Shown here one piece after another: positions 7,787-17,197 of a stretch of DNA of 64,000 bases (positions are counted from its first letter, which is position 1; the number at the start of each line of letters is the position of its first letter). The notes beneath the pieces were generated by a model. That model was not told the origin of the DNA, ran no database searches, and saw only the letters and a program-made list of their open reading frames with translations. Source of the DNA: Marivita sp. GX14005. GTDB lineage: Bacteria > Pseudomonadota > Alphaproteobacteria > Rhodobacterales > Rhodobacteraceae. The stretch lies in contig NZ_JAMCCQ010000002.1 of the NCBI RefSeq assembly GCF_023370775.1, positions 186,001-250,000 of the forward strand, given 5' to 3'. A program made the position numbers and the translations under genes.

Positions 7787-8752
7787 ATGCGGCGGCATCG
7801 GCATATCCTCTGGGCCGGTCTTTCGGCCCTCGCCTTGGCGGCATGCGACCCGCTGGGCGGTGACGGACCGGCCGGGGTCAAGCCGCAGGCCCGGCCCGAC
7901 AGGCCCGCCGCCGCACCCGCACCCAAGCCGAAATTGCCATCGGACGCCGCCTTGCGCCTTGCGCGCTATTATTCCGAGGTCCAGTCCGATCTGCTGGCGC
8001 GCGGCCTGCTGCGCACCGATGGCGGCGGGCCGGATACGCCCTTCACCGAATCCATGCTGGTGCGCAATTTCGAACGTATCGCGCTGGCCGAGGAATATAC
8101 CCGCGGCGGCGGGCTTGAGCCGTCGAGCGGCGATCTGAACGAGATCAAGAAATGGACCGGCCCGGTGCGGATCGGCGTGATCTTCGGCGACACCGTGCCC
8201 GACAAGGACCGCGCAACAGACCGCCGGGCGCTCGTTTCCTATACCGCCCGTTTGCGCCGGATCACCGGCCATCCGATTTCCTTCGTGCCGCGCGGTGCGA
8301 ATTTTCACGTTCTCGTCATGGGCGAGGACGACAAGGACGAGCTGCGCCGCACGCTCGATCGCATCGCGCCGGGGATGGAGCCGTCGAGCAGGGCGATCTT
8401 CGCCAACCTGCCGCGCGCGATTCATTGCCTCGTAGTGGCCTTCGCCGATAGTGCCGATGGCAGTTCCTACCGGCAGGCCGTCGCACTCGTGCGTGCCGAG
8501 CATCCCGAACTGACCCGCCGCGCCTGCTATCACGAGGAACTGGCGCAGGGGCTGGGCCTCGCCAATGACGATCAGAACGCGCGCCCCTCGATCTTCAACG
8601 ATGACGAGGAATTCGCCCTTCTGACAAGCCACGACGAATTGCTGCTCAAGATGCTTTACGATCCGCGCCTGCGTCCCGGCATGACCGCCGAGGAGGCCGG
8701 CCCCATCATCCGAATCCTAGCAAGCGAGGCTCTGGGCAGCGGCCCGAGCTGA
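7787..8752 (+). CDS. DUF2927 lipoprotein with metzincin-like degenerate motif
   Basis: A 321-residue secreted lipoprotein: signal peptide with Arg/His-rich start, hydrophobic core and lipobox LALAAC (C20 lipidated), followed by a Pro/Ala-rich spacer (about residues 30-55). The C-terminal half has the DUF2927 landmarks CYHEELAQGLGLAND, SIFNDDEEFALLT and LLLKMLYDPRLRPGM. The first lines up with the metzincin HExxHxxGxxH site but reads E250-E251-x-x-Q254-x-x-G257-x-x-N260-D261: the general-base glutamate is kept while the three histidine ligands are gone. It may be an altered or inactive protease exposed to the periplasm. Six bases separate it from telA. Confidence 0.85.
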   Translation: MRRHRHILWAGLSALALAACDPLGGDGPAGVKPQARPDRPAAAPAPKPKLPSDAALRLARYYSEVQSDLLARGLLRTDGGGPDTPFTESMLVRNFERIALAEEYTRGGGLEPSSGDLNEIKKWTGPVRIGVIFGDTVPDKDRATDRRALVSYTARLRRITGHPISFVPRGANFHVLVMGEDDKDELRRTLDRIAPGMEPSSRAIFANLPRAIHCLVVAFADSADGSSYRQAVALVRAEHPELTRRACYHEELAQGLGLANDDQNARPSIFNDDEEFALLTSHDELLLKMLYDPRLRPGMTAEEAGPIIRILASEALGSGPS

Positions 8753-8767
8753 TCCGACGGAGGTTAC

Positions 8768-9886
8768 ATGCCCATTTTCGATTTTCTCAGCGGCCAGTTC
8801 ATCGACGTCATCGAATGGACCGACAACACGCGCGACACCATGGTCTGGCGGTTCGAGCGCGAGGGCCACGAGATCAAATACGGCGCCAAGCTGACGGTGC
8901 GCGAAGGGCAGGCGGCGGTGTTCGTGCATGAGGGACAATTGGCGGATGTGTTCACACCGGGGCTCTACATGCTCGAGACGAACAACATGCCGATCATGAC
9001 CAGCCTTCAGCACTGGGATCACGGCTTCCGCTCGCCGTTCAAATCCGAGATTTACTACGTCAATACGACGCGCTTTCAGGATCTCAAATGGGGCACCAAG
9101 AACCCGGTGATCTGCCGCGACCCCGAATTCGGACCCGTCCGCCTGCGCGCCTTCGGCACCTATTCGGTGCGCGTGACCGATCCGGCGAAATTCCTGGTCG
9201 AGATCGTCGGCACGGATGGCGAATTCACGATGGACGAGATCAGCTTCCAGATCCGCAACATCATCGTGCAGGAATTTTCCCGCACCATCGCCCGCGCCGG
9301 GATTCCGGTTCTCGACATGGCGGCGAACACGCGCGAGCTGGGCCGGCTTCTGGCCAAGGAGATCGCGCCTACGCTGGCCGAATACGGGCTGGAGCTCCCC
9401 GAGCTTTACATCGAGAACATCTCGCTGCCGCCCGCCGTCGAACAGGTGCTCGACAAGCGCTCGTCCATGGGTGTGATCGGAAATCTCAATGAATACATGC
9501 AGTTCCAGGCCGCCGAGGCGCTGGGGCAGGAGGGCGCGGGGGCCGGCGCGATCCAGGCCGGGCTTGGTGCCGGGCTGGGCATGCAGATCGGGCAGGCGGC
9601 CGCGCAATCGGGGCCATGGGGCGCGATCCCGTCCGCTGCCGCCCCCACATCACGCCAGGTGCCGCCGCCCCCGCCGCCGATCGAGCATGTCTGGCACGTT
9701 GCCGAGAACGGCGCGGCACGGGGGCCGTTTTCCAAGGCGGCACTGGGGCGGATGGCGCGCGAGGGCAATCTGAGCCGCGAAACCTATGTCTGGACGCCGG
9801 GCCAGGATGGCTGGATGCGCGCCGAGGATGTGCGCGAGCTGGCGCAGCTTTTCACCGTGCTGCCGCCGCCCCCGCCGGACGCCTAG
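8768..9886 (+). CDS. SPFH-domain (YdjI-like) protein with C-terminal GYF_2 domain
   Basis: A 372-residue protein. Residues about 1-250 form a YdjI-type SPFH/Band-7 region of the kind often misnamed virion core protein, including VRLRAFGTYSVRVTDPAKFL. A glycine/alanine-rich linker (GQEGAGAGAIQAGLGAGLGM) and a PPPPPP stretch lead to a GYF_2 module (WHVAENGAARGPFSKAAL ... TYVWTPGQDGW) that probably binds proline-rich partners; the protein ends in another proline run. SPFH proteins scaffold at membranes. A clear GACGGAGG ribosome site precedes ATG 8768. In Bacillus, ydjI sits with the zinc-ribbon gene ydjG and a PspA-type gene; here the zinc-ribbon gene follows and TelA precedes. Confidence 0.88.
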   Translation: MPIFDFLSGQFIDVIEWTDNTRDTMVWRFEREGHEIKYGAKLTVREGQAAVFVHEGQLADVFTPGLYMLETNNMPIMTSLQHWDHGFRSPFKSEIYYVNTTRFQDLKWGTKNPVICRDPEFGPVRLRAFGTYSVRVTDPAKFLVEIVGTDGEFTMDEISFQIRNIIVQEFSRTIARAGIPVLDMAANTRELGRLLAKEIAPTLAEYGLELPELYIENISLPPAVEQVLDKRSSMGVIGNLNEYMQFQAAEALGQEGAGAGAIQAGLGAGLGMQIGQAAAQSGPWGAIPSAAAPTSRQVPPPPPPIEHVWHVAENGAARGPFSKAALGRMAREGNLSRETYVWTPGQDGWMRAEDVRELAQLFTVLPPPPPDA

Positions 9887-9903
9887 GGCTGGCGCCGCAT
9901 ATT

Positions 9904-9929
9904 CGAGTATTTGAAACGAGAAGAAGCAG
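9904..9929 (+). repeat. dispersed intergenic motif, copy B
   Basis: The motif CGAGTATTTGAAACGAGAAG followed by AAGCAG lies 18 bp after the SPFH stop and 13 bp before the start of the zinc-ribbon gene, so it occupies the only gap in the 3' part of this operon. The bases after it may supply the weak ribosome site of the next gene. Confidence 0.7.
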
Positions 9930-9941
9930 GGGACACGAGAT

Positions 9942-11054
9942 TTGTCCGAGGATGTGCTGACGGCTCCGGTGGAAGAGCATCGTTTTCCCTGCGACAATTG
10001 CGGCGCCGATTTCCGTTACGATCCCGCGCGCGGCCTTCTGCGTTGCGATCACTGCGGCAATACGAGCGAGATCGCCGGGGCGGGACCGTGGGGAAACACG
10101 GCACTGCGCGAAATCTCCTTCGAGGAGGGCATCGCCGGGCGCCTCTCCGAGCAGGAGATGGAGGAAACCCGCGTCTCGCATTGCCCCAACTGCGCCGCGC
10201 AGGTCGAGTTCGAACCGGGCGTTCATGCCGCGGAATGCCCGTTCTGCGCGACGCCGGTGGTTGCCGATACCGGAGTGAGCCGGCATATCAAACCGAAGGG
10301 TCTCCTGCCTTTCGCGCTCGATGAAGCGCGCGCGCGCGATGCGATGAAGGATTGGCTCGGCCGGCTCTGGTTCGCGCCCAACGGGCTCAAGGACTATGCG
10401 CGCAAGGGGCGGCGCATGACCGGCGTTTATGTGCCCTACTGGACCTTCGATGCCGATACCGCATCGAGCTATCGAGGAGAGCGCGGCACGGTCTATTACG
10501 AAACGCGCCGCGTGCAGCGGGGCGGCAAGACCCAGACCGTCCGCGTCGCCAAGGTGCGCTGGCGCCCGGCATCGGGCCGCGTGGCGCGGTTTTTCGATGA
10601 CGTGCTGGTGCTGGCCTCGCGCTCCTTGCCCAAGCGCTATACCGACGCGCTGGAGCCCTGGGATCTGTCTGCGATGGAGCCCTATCATCCCGAGTTCCTC
10701 GCCGGGTTCCGGGCCGAGGCTTACGGCGTCGAGCTCGAAGAGGGATTCGCGGAAGCGCGGGCCTATATGGACCGGATCATCACCCGCGACGTCAAGTTCG
10801 ACATCGGTGGCGACCGCCAGCGCGTTCACGCGATCGACACGCGCGTGTCGGACGTGACCTTCAAGCACATTCTTCTGCCGGTCTGGCTCGCCGCCTACAA
10901 GTATCGCGGCAAGAGCTATCGTTTCGTCGTCAACGGACGCACCGGCGCCGTGCAGGGAGAACGCCCCTGGTCGAAATGGAAACTGGCTTTCGCGATTCTG
11001 ACAGGGTTGATCGCCGCGGCGCTGGTTGGCTATGTCGCGGCGACCACCCAGTGA
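9942..11054 (+). CDS. double zinc-ribbon membrane protein (YdjG/TFIIB-ribbon-like)
   Basis: A 370-residue protein with two N-terminal four-cysteine zinc ribbons, PCDNC...LRCDHC (about residues 16-41) and SHCPNC...AECPFC (about 81-106). A beta-rich middle follows (VYVPYWTFDADTASSYRGERG, then VRWRPASGRVARFFDDVLVLAS), and a single C-terminal transmembrane helix (about 347-366, FAILTGLIAAALVGYVAA). The architecture matches YdjG-type proteins, sometimes mislabelled PriA. TTG 9942 is the start used here; GTG 9954 is an alternative. It closes the TelA/XpaC/SPFH run and converges with fnrL with no intergenic space. Confidence 0.8.
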   Translation: MSEDVLTAPVEEHRFPCDNCGADFRYDPARGLLRCDHCGNTSEIAGAGPWGNTALREISFEEGIAGRLSEQEMEETRVSHCPNCAAQVEFEPGVHAAECPFCATPVVADTGVSRHIKPKGLLPFALDEARARDAMKDWLGRLWFAPNGLKDYARKGRRMTGVYVPYWTFDADTASSYRGERGTVYYETRRVQRGGKTQTVRVAKVRWRPASGRVARFFDDVLVLASRSLPKRYTDALEPWDLSAMEPYHPEFLAGFRAEAYGVELEEGFAEARAYMDRIITRDVKFDIGGDRQRVHAIDTRVSDVTFKHILLPVWLAAYKYRGKSYRFVVNGRTGAVQGERPWSKWKLAFAILTGLIAAALVGYVAATTQ

Positions 11055-11798
11055 TCAGATCAGCATCCCGCCATCGGTGTCGTCTCCCGCTTCTTCGAGC
11101 AGGGCGGTCATGTCCGGCACGGTGATGTGCCGCTTGCCTTCGAGCGAGATGATCCCGTCTTTCTTGAGCGCCGAGACCTGACGCGACACCGTCTCCAGCG
11201 TCAGGCCGAGGTAATCGGCCATCGCCTCGCGCGTAAGCGGCAGGGCGAAGGTGACAGGCCCGCCCAGCCCGGCAAGGTTCAGCGTCGCATCACGCCGCGC
11301 GATGATCGACAGCAGCGACGCGATCTTCTCGCGTGCGGTCTTGCGGCCCAGAACGAGCATCCATTCGCGCGCGGCATCGAGCTCGTCGAGCGTCATCTGC
11401 AGCAGGCGCTGGGCGATATGCGGGGTGCGTTCCATCATCTCCTCGAAGGGCGCCTTGCGGAAACAGCACATCACCATGTCGGTCGTCGCAACCACGTCAT
11501 AGGCCGCCGCCTCGCGGCCCGGCCGGCCGACGAAATCGCTCGGCAGCAGAAGCCCCACCATCTGCGTGCGCCCGTCCTCCATCGTCTGCGTCAGCGTCGC
11601 GATGCCGGAGACCACCGAGCCGACGAAATCCATCCGGTCGCCCGACCAGATCACGGTCTGTCCGGCCTCGAACCGGCGATAATACTTGATGTCTTCCAGA
11701 CGTTCCAATTCATCGGAATCGCAGCGCGCACAGACGGCACGGTGCCGGATGGGGCAATCGCCGCATTGCTGGTTGACGGACAAGTCGATCTGGCTCAC
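11055..11798 (-). CDS. fnrL: FnrL, oxygen-responsive CRP/FNR-family regulator
   Basis: A 247-residue transcription factor. Cysteines C12, C15, C23 and C26 near the N-terminus, with C111/C112 in the effector domain, can supply the four ligands of an oxygen-labile [4Fe-4S] cluster. The C-terminal helix-turn-helix contains LTLETVSRQVSALKKDG, with the E..SR recognition pattern of FNR proteins. I chose GTG 11798, which has AAAGGAA six bases upstream; the longer frame to 12503 runs through hemN. It is divergent from hemN, and the FNR box at 11811-11824 lies 12 bp upstream of its own start, pointing to autoregulation. Confidence 0.95.
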   Translation of the reverse strand: MSQIDLSVNQQCGDCPIRHRAVCARCDSDELERLEDIKYYRRFEAGQTVIWSGDRMDFVGSVVSGIATLTQTMEDGRTQMVGLLLPSDFVGRPGREAAAYDVVATTDMVMCCFRKAPFEEMMERTPHIAQRLLQMTLDELDAAREWMLVLGRKTAREKIASLLSIIARRDATLNLAGLGGPVTFALPLTREAMADYLGLTLETVSRQVSALKKDGIISLEGKRHITVPDMTALLEEAGDDTDGGMLI

Positions 11799-11810
11799 GG
11801 GAAGTTCCTT

Positions 11811-11824
11811 TTGATCTGGGTCAA
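11811..11824. promoter_or_regulatory. FNR/FnrL box TTGATCTGGGTCAA
   Basis: TTGAT-CTGG-GTCAA matches the FNR consensus TTGAT-N4-ATCAA at 9 of 10 positions. It lies between divergent fnrL and hemN. Its centre (11817.5) is about 40 bp upstream of the predicted hemN transcription start, the class II activating position, and only 19 bp from the fnrL start codon. Confidence 0.85.
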
Positions 11825-11844
11825 GGCTCTGCCTTGCAGACGCC

Positions 11845-11850
11845 GATAAT
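11845..11850 (+). promoter_or_regulatory. candidate -10 element of hemN
   Basis: GATAAT at 11845-11850 lies 20 bp after the FNR box. Normal geometry would put the transcript start at about 11857-11859, at the hemN ATG, so the message would be leaderless or nearly so. No good Shine-Dalgarno sequence precedes that ATG. Confidence 0.5.
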
Positions 11851-11858
11851 GTAGGTCC

Positions 11859-13214
11859 ATGGCAGACAGAACACAACTTTCCCGCTTGGGACTTTTCGAC
11901 GCGAAGGTGCCTCGTTACACGAGCTATCCGACGTCTCCGCATTTCAAGAACGATGTGACGCCGGGCGATTTCCGGAACTGGATCGAGGCGATTCCCGAAG
12001 GCTCGGAAATCTCGCTTTATCTGCATGTTCCGTTCTGCCGGCGGCTGTGCTGGTTCTGCGCCTGCCGCACGCAGGGCACCTCCAGCGATGCACCCGTTAC
12101 CGCCTATGTCGAGACGCTGAAGGACGAGCTTGCCATGCTCAAGCGGCACCTGCCGCGTGGCGTGCGCCTCTCGCGTCTGCATTGGGGCGGCGGCACGCCG
12201 ACGCTTCTGTCCCCCGATAACATGCGCGATCTGTCCGCCACCGTCCGTGAGGTGGCCGATTTCGCCGATCATTACGAATTTTCCGTCGAAATCGATCCGA
12301 ACGAGATCGACGAGGCGAGGCTCGACGCGCTCTTTCAGGGCGGAATGAACCGCGCCTCCATCGGGGTGCAGGATTTCGATCCCGAGATTCAAAAGACCAT
12401 CGGGCGCGAGCAAAGCTTCGAGATCACCAAGCGCGCGGTCGACATGATTCGCGATCGCGGCATCCAGTCGCTCAATGCCGATATCCTCTACGGCCTGCCG
12501 CACCAGACGCAGGAAAAGATCGTCGATTCGGTGCAGAAGCTTCTGTCGCTTTCGCCAGACCGCGTCGCCCTATACGGCTATGCGCATGTGCCGTGGATGG
12601 CCAAGCGCCAGCAGCTGATTCCCTCCGACGCGCTGCCGCGCCCCGACGACCGGCTCGATCTGTTCGAGGCGGCGCGCAAGCTCTTCGTCTGGGACAATTA
12701 CCAGGAGATCGGCATCGACCATTTCGCGGTAAAGGATGACGGCCTGTCCATCGCCGCGCGCAACGGCACGCTGCGACGGAATTTCCAAGGCTATACCGAC
12801 GATCAGGCAGAGGTTCTCATCGGGATCGGCGCCTCCTCGATCTCGCGTTTCCCGCAGGGCTACGCGCAGAACGCGCCGGCAACGTCCGTCCATACAAAGG
12901 CGATTCGCGCGAACGCGTTTTCCACCGTGCGCGGCCATGCTTTCACCGCCGAGGACAAGCTGCGCGGGCGGATGATCGAGATGGTCATGTGCGATTTCCG
13001 CGTCGATCTGCCCGAACTGGTGCGCGATCACGGCGTCACCGAAGCCGAGGTGCAGGCCATCTTCAAACGCGTGAATTCCGAGTTCGAGAACCTGCTCGCG
13101 GTGGAGGAGGACTGTCTTTATGTTCCGGTCGAAGCGCGACCGCTCACCCGCCTGATCGCCCGCAGCTTCGATGCCTACGAGCTGTCCAAGGCGGGGCACA
13201 GCTCGGCGATCTAA
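11859..13214 (+). CDS. hemN: oxygen-independent coproporphyrinogen III oxidase HemN
   Basis: A radical SAM enzyme that decarboxylates coproporphyrinogen III without oxygen. The 451-residue product has the cluster motif C60-x3-C64-x2-C67-x-C69 (CRRLCWFCAC), exactly the HemN pattern, and HWGGGTPTLLSPDNM for SAM binding. The length matches genuine HemN rather than the shorter HemW. It is divergent from fnrL and lies behind an FNR box, so it is very probably induced by FnrL under low oxygen, complementing hemF near 2 kb. Its stop overlaps the converging yejF stop by four bases. Confidence 0.96.
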   Translation: MADRTQLSRLGLFDAKVPRYTSYPTSPHFKNDVTPGDFRNWIEAIPEGSEISLYLHVPFCRRLCWFCACRTQGTSSDAPVTAYVETLKDELAMLKRHLPRGVRLSRLHWGGGTPTLLSPDNMRDLSATVREVADFADHYEFSVEIDPNEIDEARLDALFQGGMNRASIGVQDFDPEIQKTIGREQSFEITKRAVDMIRDRGIQSLNADILYGLPHQTQEKIVDSVQKLLSLSPDRVALYGYAHVPWMAKRQQLIPSDALPRPDDRLDLFEAARKLFVWDNYQEIGIDHFAVKDDGLSIAARNGTLRRNFQGYTDDQAEVLIGIGASSISRFPQGYAQNAPATSVHTKAIRANAFSTVRGHAFTAEDKLRGRMIEMVMCDFRVDLPELVRDHGVTEAEVQAIFKRVNSEFENLLAVEEDCLYVPVEARPLTRLIARSFDAYELSKAGHSSAI

Positions 13215-14803
13215 CCCGCCAGATCGAAGGCGGCGGCCATCAGCGTTCTGGTATATTCCGTGGACGGGGCATCGAACACCTCGTCCGCGGTGCCATATTC
13301 CACCACGTCGCCCGCCTTCATCACGATCACCTTGTGCGACATCGCGCGCACGACTTTCAGATCGTGGCTGATGAAAAGATAGGCCAGATCGTATTTCCGT
13401 TGCAGATCGCGCAGCAGGTTCACGATCTGCACCTGCACCGTCATGTCGAGCGCCGATGTCGGCTCGTCCAGGACCACCAGTTTCGGGCGCAGCACCATGG
13501 CGCGCGCAATCGCGATGCGTTGCCGCTGCCCGCCTGAAAACTCGTGCGGGTAGCGATGCATCATCGCCGGATCGAGCCCGACCTCGATCATCACCTCCCG
13601 CACCACCTCTTGCTTTGACCGCCCATCCGGCACGCCATGCACGCCCAGCCCCTCCGCGATGATCTGCTCGCAGGTCATGCGCGGGCTGAGGCTGCCATAG
13701 GGATCCTGGAACACGATCTGCATCTCGCTGCGCAGGCGTCGCAGCTGCCGCGTGGACCAATCCCGCACGTTCTGCCCGCGATAGGTGATGCCGCCCTCGG
13801 ACTGGATCAGCCGCATGATCGCCAGCGCCAGCGTCGTCTTGCCCGAACCGGATTCGCCCACGATGCCGATGGTTTCCCCCGAACGCACCGCGATGGAGGC
13901 ATCGTTCACGGCCTTCACATGGCCGACCGTGCGTTTCAGGAACCCCTTATGGATCGGAAACCAGATCTTGAGATTCTCGGTCCGCGCGATTTCCTCGGCT
14001 GCGGGATCAACCGGGTTCGGCACGCCCGTGGATTCCGCGCGCAGCAGCATCTGCGTATAGGGATGCTGCGGATTGGCGAAAATCTCGGCGGTCGGCCCCG
14101 TCTCCACGATCTCGCCATCCTTCATCACGCACACGCGATCGGCGATCTTGCGCACGATGCCCAGATCATGCGTGATGAACAGAAGGCTCATGTCCTCGGC
14201 CTCTTTCAGATCGGCCAGAAGCCCGAGGATCTGTGCCTGGATCGTCACGTCGAGCGCGGTCGTCGGCTCATCCGCGATCAGCAGTTCCGGCCCGTTCGCC
14301 AGCGCCATCGCGATCATCACGCGCTGTCGCTGCCCGCCGGAAAGCTGATGCGGATAGGCGCCAAGACGGCTCTCGGCATCGCGGATGCCCACCTTCTGCA
14401 ACAGCTCGATGATCCGCGCCCGCGCCGCTGCGCCGGTCAGCCCCTGATGCAGTGCGATGGATTCCTCAAGCTGCCGTTCCAGCGTGTGCAGCGGGTTCAG
14501 CGATGTCATCGGTTCCTGGAAAATGAAGCTGATGTCATTGCCCCGGATGCGCCGAAGCTGCGCCAGATCCGCGCCCACCATCTCCTCGCCATTGTAAAGC
14601 ACCGATCCGTCAACGATGGCCGAGTCGCCCAGCAGGGACACGGTGGAGAGCGCCGTGACCGATTTGCCCGAGCCCGATTCGCCCACCAACGCCACGGTCT
14701 CGCCGCGTTCGATGGCAAAGGACACGCCGCGCACCGCCTGCACGGTTTGCCCGTCCTGCCGGAACCCGACGCGCAGATCGTTCACTTCGAGGATTTTTGT
14801 CAT
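13211..14803 (-). CDS. yejF: peptide ABC transporter, fused ATP-binding protein YejF
   Basis: A 530-residue protein with two ABC ATPase domains in one chain. The first has Walker A GESGSGKS (41-48) and signature LSGGQRQR; the second has GESGSGKT and FSGGQRQR with LDEPTSALD. This fused form is typical of YejF and related microcin C/oligopeptide importers. It powers uptake through the YejB-YejE permeases encoded just upstream (yejE ends 31 bp before). Last gene of the yejABEF operon; converges with hemN. Confidence 0.93.
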   Translation of the reverse strand: MTKILEVNDLRVGFRQDGQTVQAVRGVSFAIERGETVALVGESGSGKSVTALSTVSLLGDSAIVDGSVLYNGEEMVGADLAQLRRIRGNDISFIFQEPMTSLNPLHTLERQLEESIALHQGLTGAAARARIIELLQKVGIRDAESRLGAYPHQLSGGQRQRVMIAMALANGPELLIADEPTTALDVTIQAQILGLLADLKEAEDMSLLFITHDLGIVRKIADRVCVMKDGEIVETGPTAEIFANPQHPYTQMLLRAESTGVPNPVDPAAEEIARTENLKIWFPIHKGFLKRTVGHVKAVNDASIAVRSGETIGIVGESGSGKTTLALAIMRLIQSEGGITYRGQNVRDWSTRQLRRLRSEMQIVFQDPYGSLSPRMTCEQIIAEGLGVHGVPDGRSKQEVVREVMIEVGLDPAMMHRYPHEFSGGQRQRIAIARAMVLRPKLVVLDEPTSALDMTVQVQIVNLLRDLQRKYDLAYLFISHDLKVVRAMSHKVIVMKAGDVVEYGTADEVFDAPSTEYTRTLMAAAFDLAG

Positions 14804-14834
14804 GTCTCAGCCCCCACCGGCGCGGCTTGCCTTA

Positions 14835-16025
14835 TCATGAAAACGTCTTCCTCGGATCGAACGCATCGCGCACGCCTTCGAAGATGAAGACCAGAAGCGA
14901 CAACATCAGCGCAAAGACGAAGAACGCCGTAAAGCCGAGCCACGGCGCTTGCAGATTCTGCTTGGCCTGCAATGTCAGCTCCCCCAGCGACGGCGCCGAG
15001 GAGGGCAGGCCAAAGCCAAGGAAATCCAGCCCTGCAAGCGTGGAAATCGTGCCCGTCACGATGAACGGCAGCATCGTGAGCGTCGCCACCATCGCGTTGG
15101 GCAGCATGTGGCGAAACATGATGACCGTGTTCGACACGCCCAGCGCCTTGGCCGCGCGCACATATTCGAGGTTGCGCGCCCGCAGGAATTCGGCCCGGAC
15201 CACGCCCACAAGCGCCGTCCAGCCGAACAGAACCGTCAGGAACACCAGCAGCCAGAAACTTCGCCCCAATATCGCGAAAAGGATGATGATGATGTAAAGC
15301 GCCGGGGTGGAGGACCAGATCTCGATGATCCGCTGGAAGATGAGGTCGAGCCAGCCGCCGAAATAGCCCTGAAGCGCGCCCGCCACGATGCCGACGACGC
15401 TGGCCAGCACCGTGACGATCAGCGTGAAGAGTATCGACAGCCGGAACCCGTAGATCACCCGTGCCATCACATCGCGCTTGGTATCGTCCGTGCCGAGCCA
15501 GTTCTGTTCGTTCGGCGGCAGGGGGGCCGCGCCGGGGCGATCCACTGGTGTCTGGTAATCATAGGGAATGGGCGGCCAAAGCGCCCAGCCTTTTTGGAAA
15601 TCCCCCTCCGGAACGCCGCCGGCCTCGACCGTCTCGATCAGCCCCTCCGGATCGTCGAAACACGCCTCCAGCCCGCCCGTGGCGATCAGGCATTGCACCT
15701 CCGGATCGCGATAGGCCGCTTCGGTGCGGAAATCGCCGCCGAACTCCGTCTCGGCGTAGAAATTGAAGATCGGCGTGTAATATTCTCCGCGATATTGGAC
15801 GAGGATCGGCTTGTCATTGGCGATGAACTCGGCAAAGAGCGACAGCCCGAACAGCACGCTGAACAGGATCAGCGACCAAAAGGCCCGCCGGTTGCGTTTG
15901 AAATTGTTCCAGCGGCGCTGGTTCAGCGGCGACAGAGCACCCCGCCTGCGCTGCGGCGCGACAGGCACCGCCGGGCTGGGTTCGGTGACGATGCCGCGCT
16001 CTTCGGGTTCGGGATTGGCCGCCAT
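14835..16025 (-). CDS. yejE: peptide ABC transporter permease YejE
   Basis: Inner-membrane permease of 396 residues. It has one N-terminal transmembrane helix (FWSLILFSVLFGLSLFAEFI), then a long periplasmic segment of about 160 residues (QYRGEYYTPIFNFY...), a YejE hallmark, then the permease core with the EYVRAAKALGVSN coupling loop that contacts the ATPase. ATG 16025 was chosen because the 17 extra residues upstream fall inside yejB. The start lies four bases after the yejB stop. It pairs with YejB to form the pore. Confidence 0.92.
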   Translation of the reverse strand: MAANPEPEERGIVTEPSPAVPVAPQRRRGALSPLNQRRWNNFKRNRRAFWSLILFSVLFGLSLFAEFIANDKPILVQYRGEYYTPIFNFYAETEFGGDFRTEAAYRDPEVQCLIATGGLEACFDDPEGLIETVEAGGVPEGDFQKGWALWPPIPYDYQTPVDRPGAAPLPPNEQNWLGTDDTKRDVMARVIYGFRLSILFTLIVTVLASVVGIVAGALQGYFGGWLDLIFQRIIEIWSSTPALYIIIILFAILGRSFWLLVFLTVLFGWTALVGVVRAEFLRARNLEYVRAAKALGVSNTVIMFRHMLPNAMVATLTMLPFIVTGTISTLAGLDFLGFGLPSSAPSLGELTLQAKQNLQAPWLGFTAFFVFALMLSLLVFIFEGVRDAFDPRKTFS

Positions 16026-16029
16026 GCGC

Positions 16030-17184
16030 TCAGCCCTCCCGTTTCTCGAAATCGATGCGCGGATCGACCAGAACATACATCAGGTCCGACAGGATGCCCA
16101 CCAGCAGCCCGATCAGTCCGAACACGAACAGCGTGCCGAAGATCACCGGATAATCCCGCGCCACCGCCGCTTCGAAACCGAGCCGGCCCAGACCGTCGAG
16201 CGAAAAGATCGTCTCGATGATGAGCGAGCCGGAAAAGAACACGCCGATGAACACCGCCGGAAACCCCGCGATCACGATCAGCATCGCGTTGCGGAACACA
16301 TGCCCGTAAAGCACCTTGCGCTCGCTCAGCCCCTTTGCGCGCGCGGTGATGACATATTGCTTCTTGATCTCGTCGAGAAAGCTGTTCTTAGTCAGCAGCG
16401 TCAGCGTCGCGAAGGCCGCGATGGTCGAGGCGAGCACCGGCAGCGTGATATGCCAGAAGTAATCCGCCACCTTGCCGATCAGGCTCAGGTCCTCCCAATT
16501 GTCCGATGTCAGCCCGCGCAGGGGGAATATCTGAAAATACGACCCGCCCGCGAACAGAACCAACAGCAGGATCGCGAACAGAAAGCCGGGGATCGCATAG
16601 GCCACGATGATCGCGCCGCTTGTCCAGGTGTCGAAGGACGATCCGTCCTTGACCGCCTTGCGGATGCCGAGCGGGATCGACACCATATAGGCGATCAGCG
16701 TTGACCAAAGCCCCAGCGAGATCGACACCGGCATCTTCTCCAGCACCAACTCCATCACCCCGATGGAGCGAAAATAGCTTTCCCCAAAATCGAGCCGCAG
16801 ATAATTCCACATCATCATGCCGAACCGTTCGAGCCCGCCGATCATCTCCTTCTCGCAGGCCGGATCGTCAACGCTCGGCACCCCGGTGAACCCGTCCTCG
16901 CAGACGATGCGGGCAAACCCGAATTCCACCTCCATCTGTTCGATGAACTCCTTGGGCAGCCCCCGTGCGCCGACATAATCGCTGTCGGAGCCGAAGGTCT
17001 CCTCCGCCCCCATATCCTGACCGCCCGAAAAGCCCGCGAAAACATCGCCTTCGCCCTGCATCCGGGCGAGCATCTGCTCGATTGGCCCGCCCGGCACGAA
17101 TTGCACCAGCGTGAAGTTGATGATCATGATCCCGAGCAATGTCGGAATGATGAGCAACAAACGTCTGAGGATATAGGCGCCCAA
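16030..17184 (-). CDS. yejB: peptide ABC transporter permease YejB
   Basis: A 384-residue DppB-type permease with N-terminal helix [20 protein letters not shown], an extended periplasmic insert (about residues 40-140) and five further transmembrane segments; the coupling loop is [19 protein letters not shown]. The start is TTG 17184, with AAGGGG upstream; no better ATG is in frame. It lies 13 bp after yejA and 4 bp before yejE, in a typical yejABE(F) order. Confidence 0.92.
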   Translation of the reverse strand: MGAYILRRLLLIIPTLLGIMIINFTLVQFVPGGPIEQMLARMQGEGDVFAGFSGGQDMGAEETFGSDSDYVGARGLPKEFIEQMEVEFGFARIVCEDGFTGVPSVDDPACEKEMIGGLERFGMMMWNYLRLDFGESYFRSIGVMELVLEKMPVSISLGLWSTLIAYMVSIPLGIRKAVKDGSSFDTWTSGAIIVAYAIPGFLFAILLLVLFAGGSYFQIFPLRGLTSDNWEDLSLIGKVADYFWHITLPVLASTIAAFATLTLLTKNSFLDEIKKQYVITARAKGLSERKVLYGHVFRNAMLIVIAGFPAVFIGVFFSGSLIIETIFSLDGLGRLGFEAAVARDYPVIFGTLFVFGLIGLLVGILSDLMYVLVDPRIDFEKREG

Positions 17185-17197
17185 AATCCGTTGCCCC

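Noticed and set aside
7031-8632. 533-codon minus-strand open frame
   Set aside because: Antisense to telA and the DUF2927 gene, which both have recognisable sequences and good ribosome sites.
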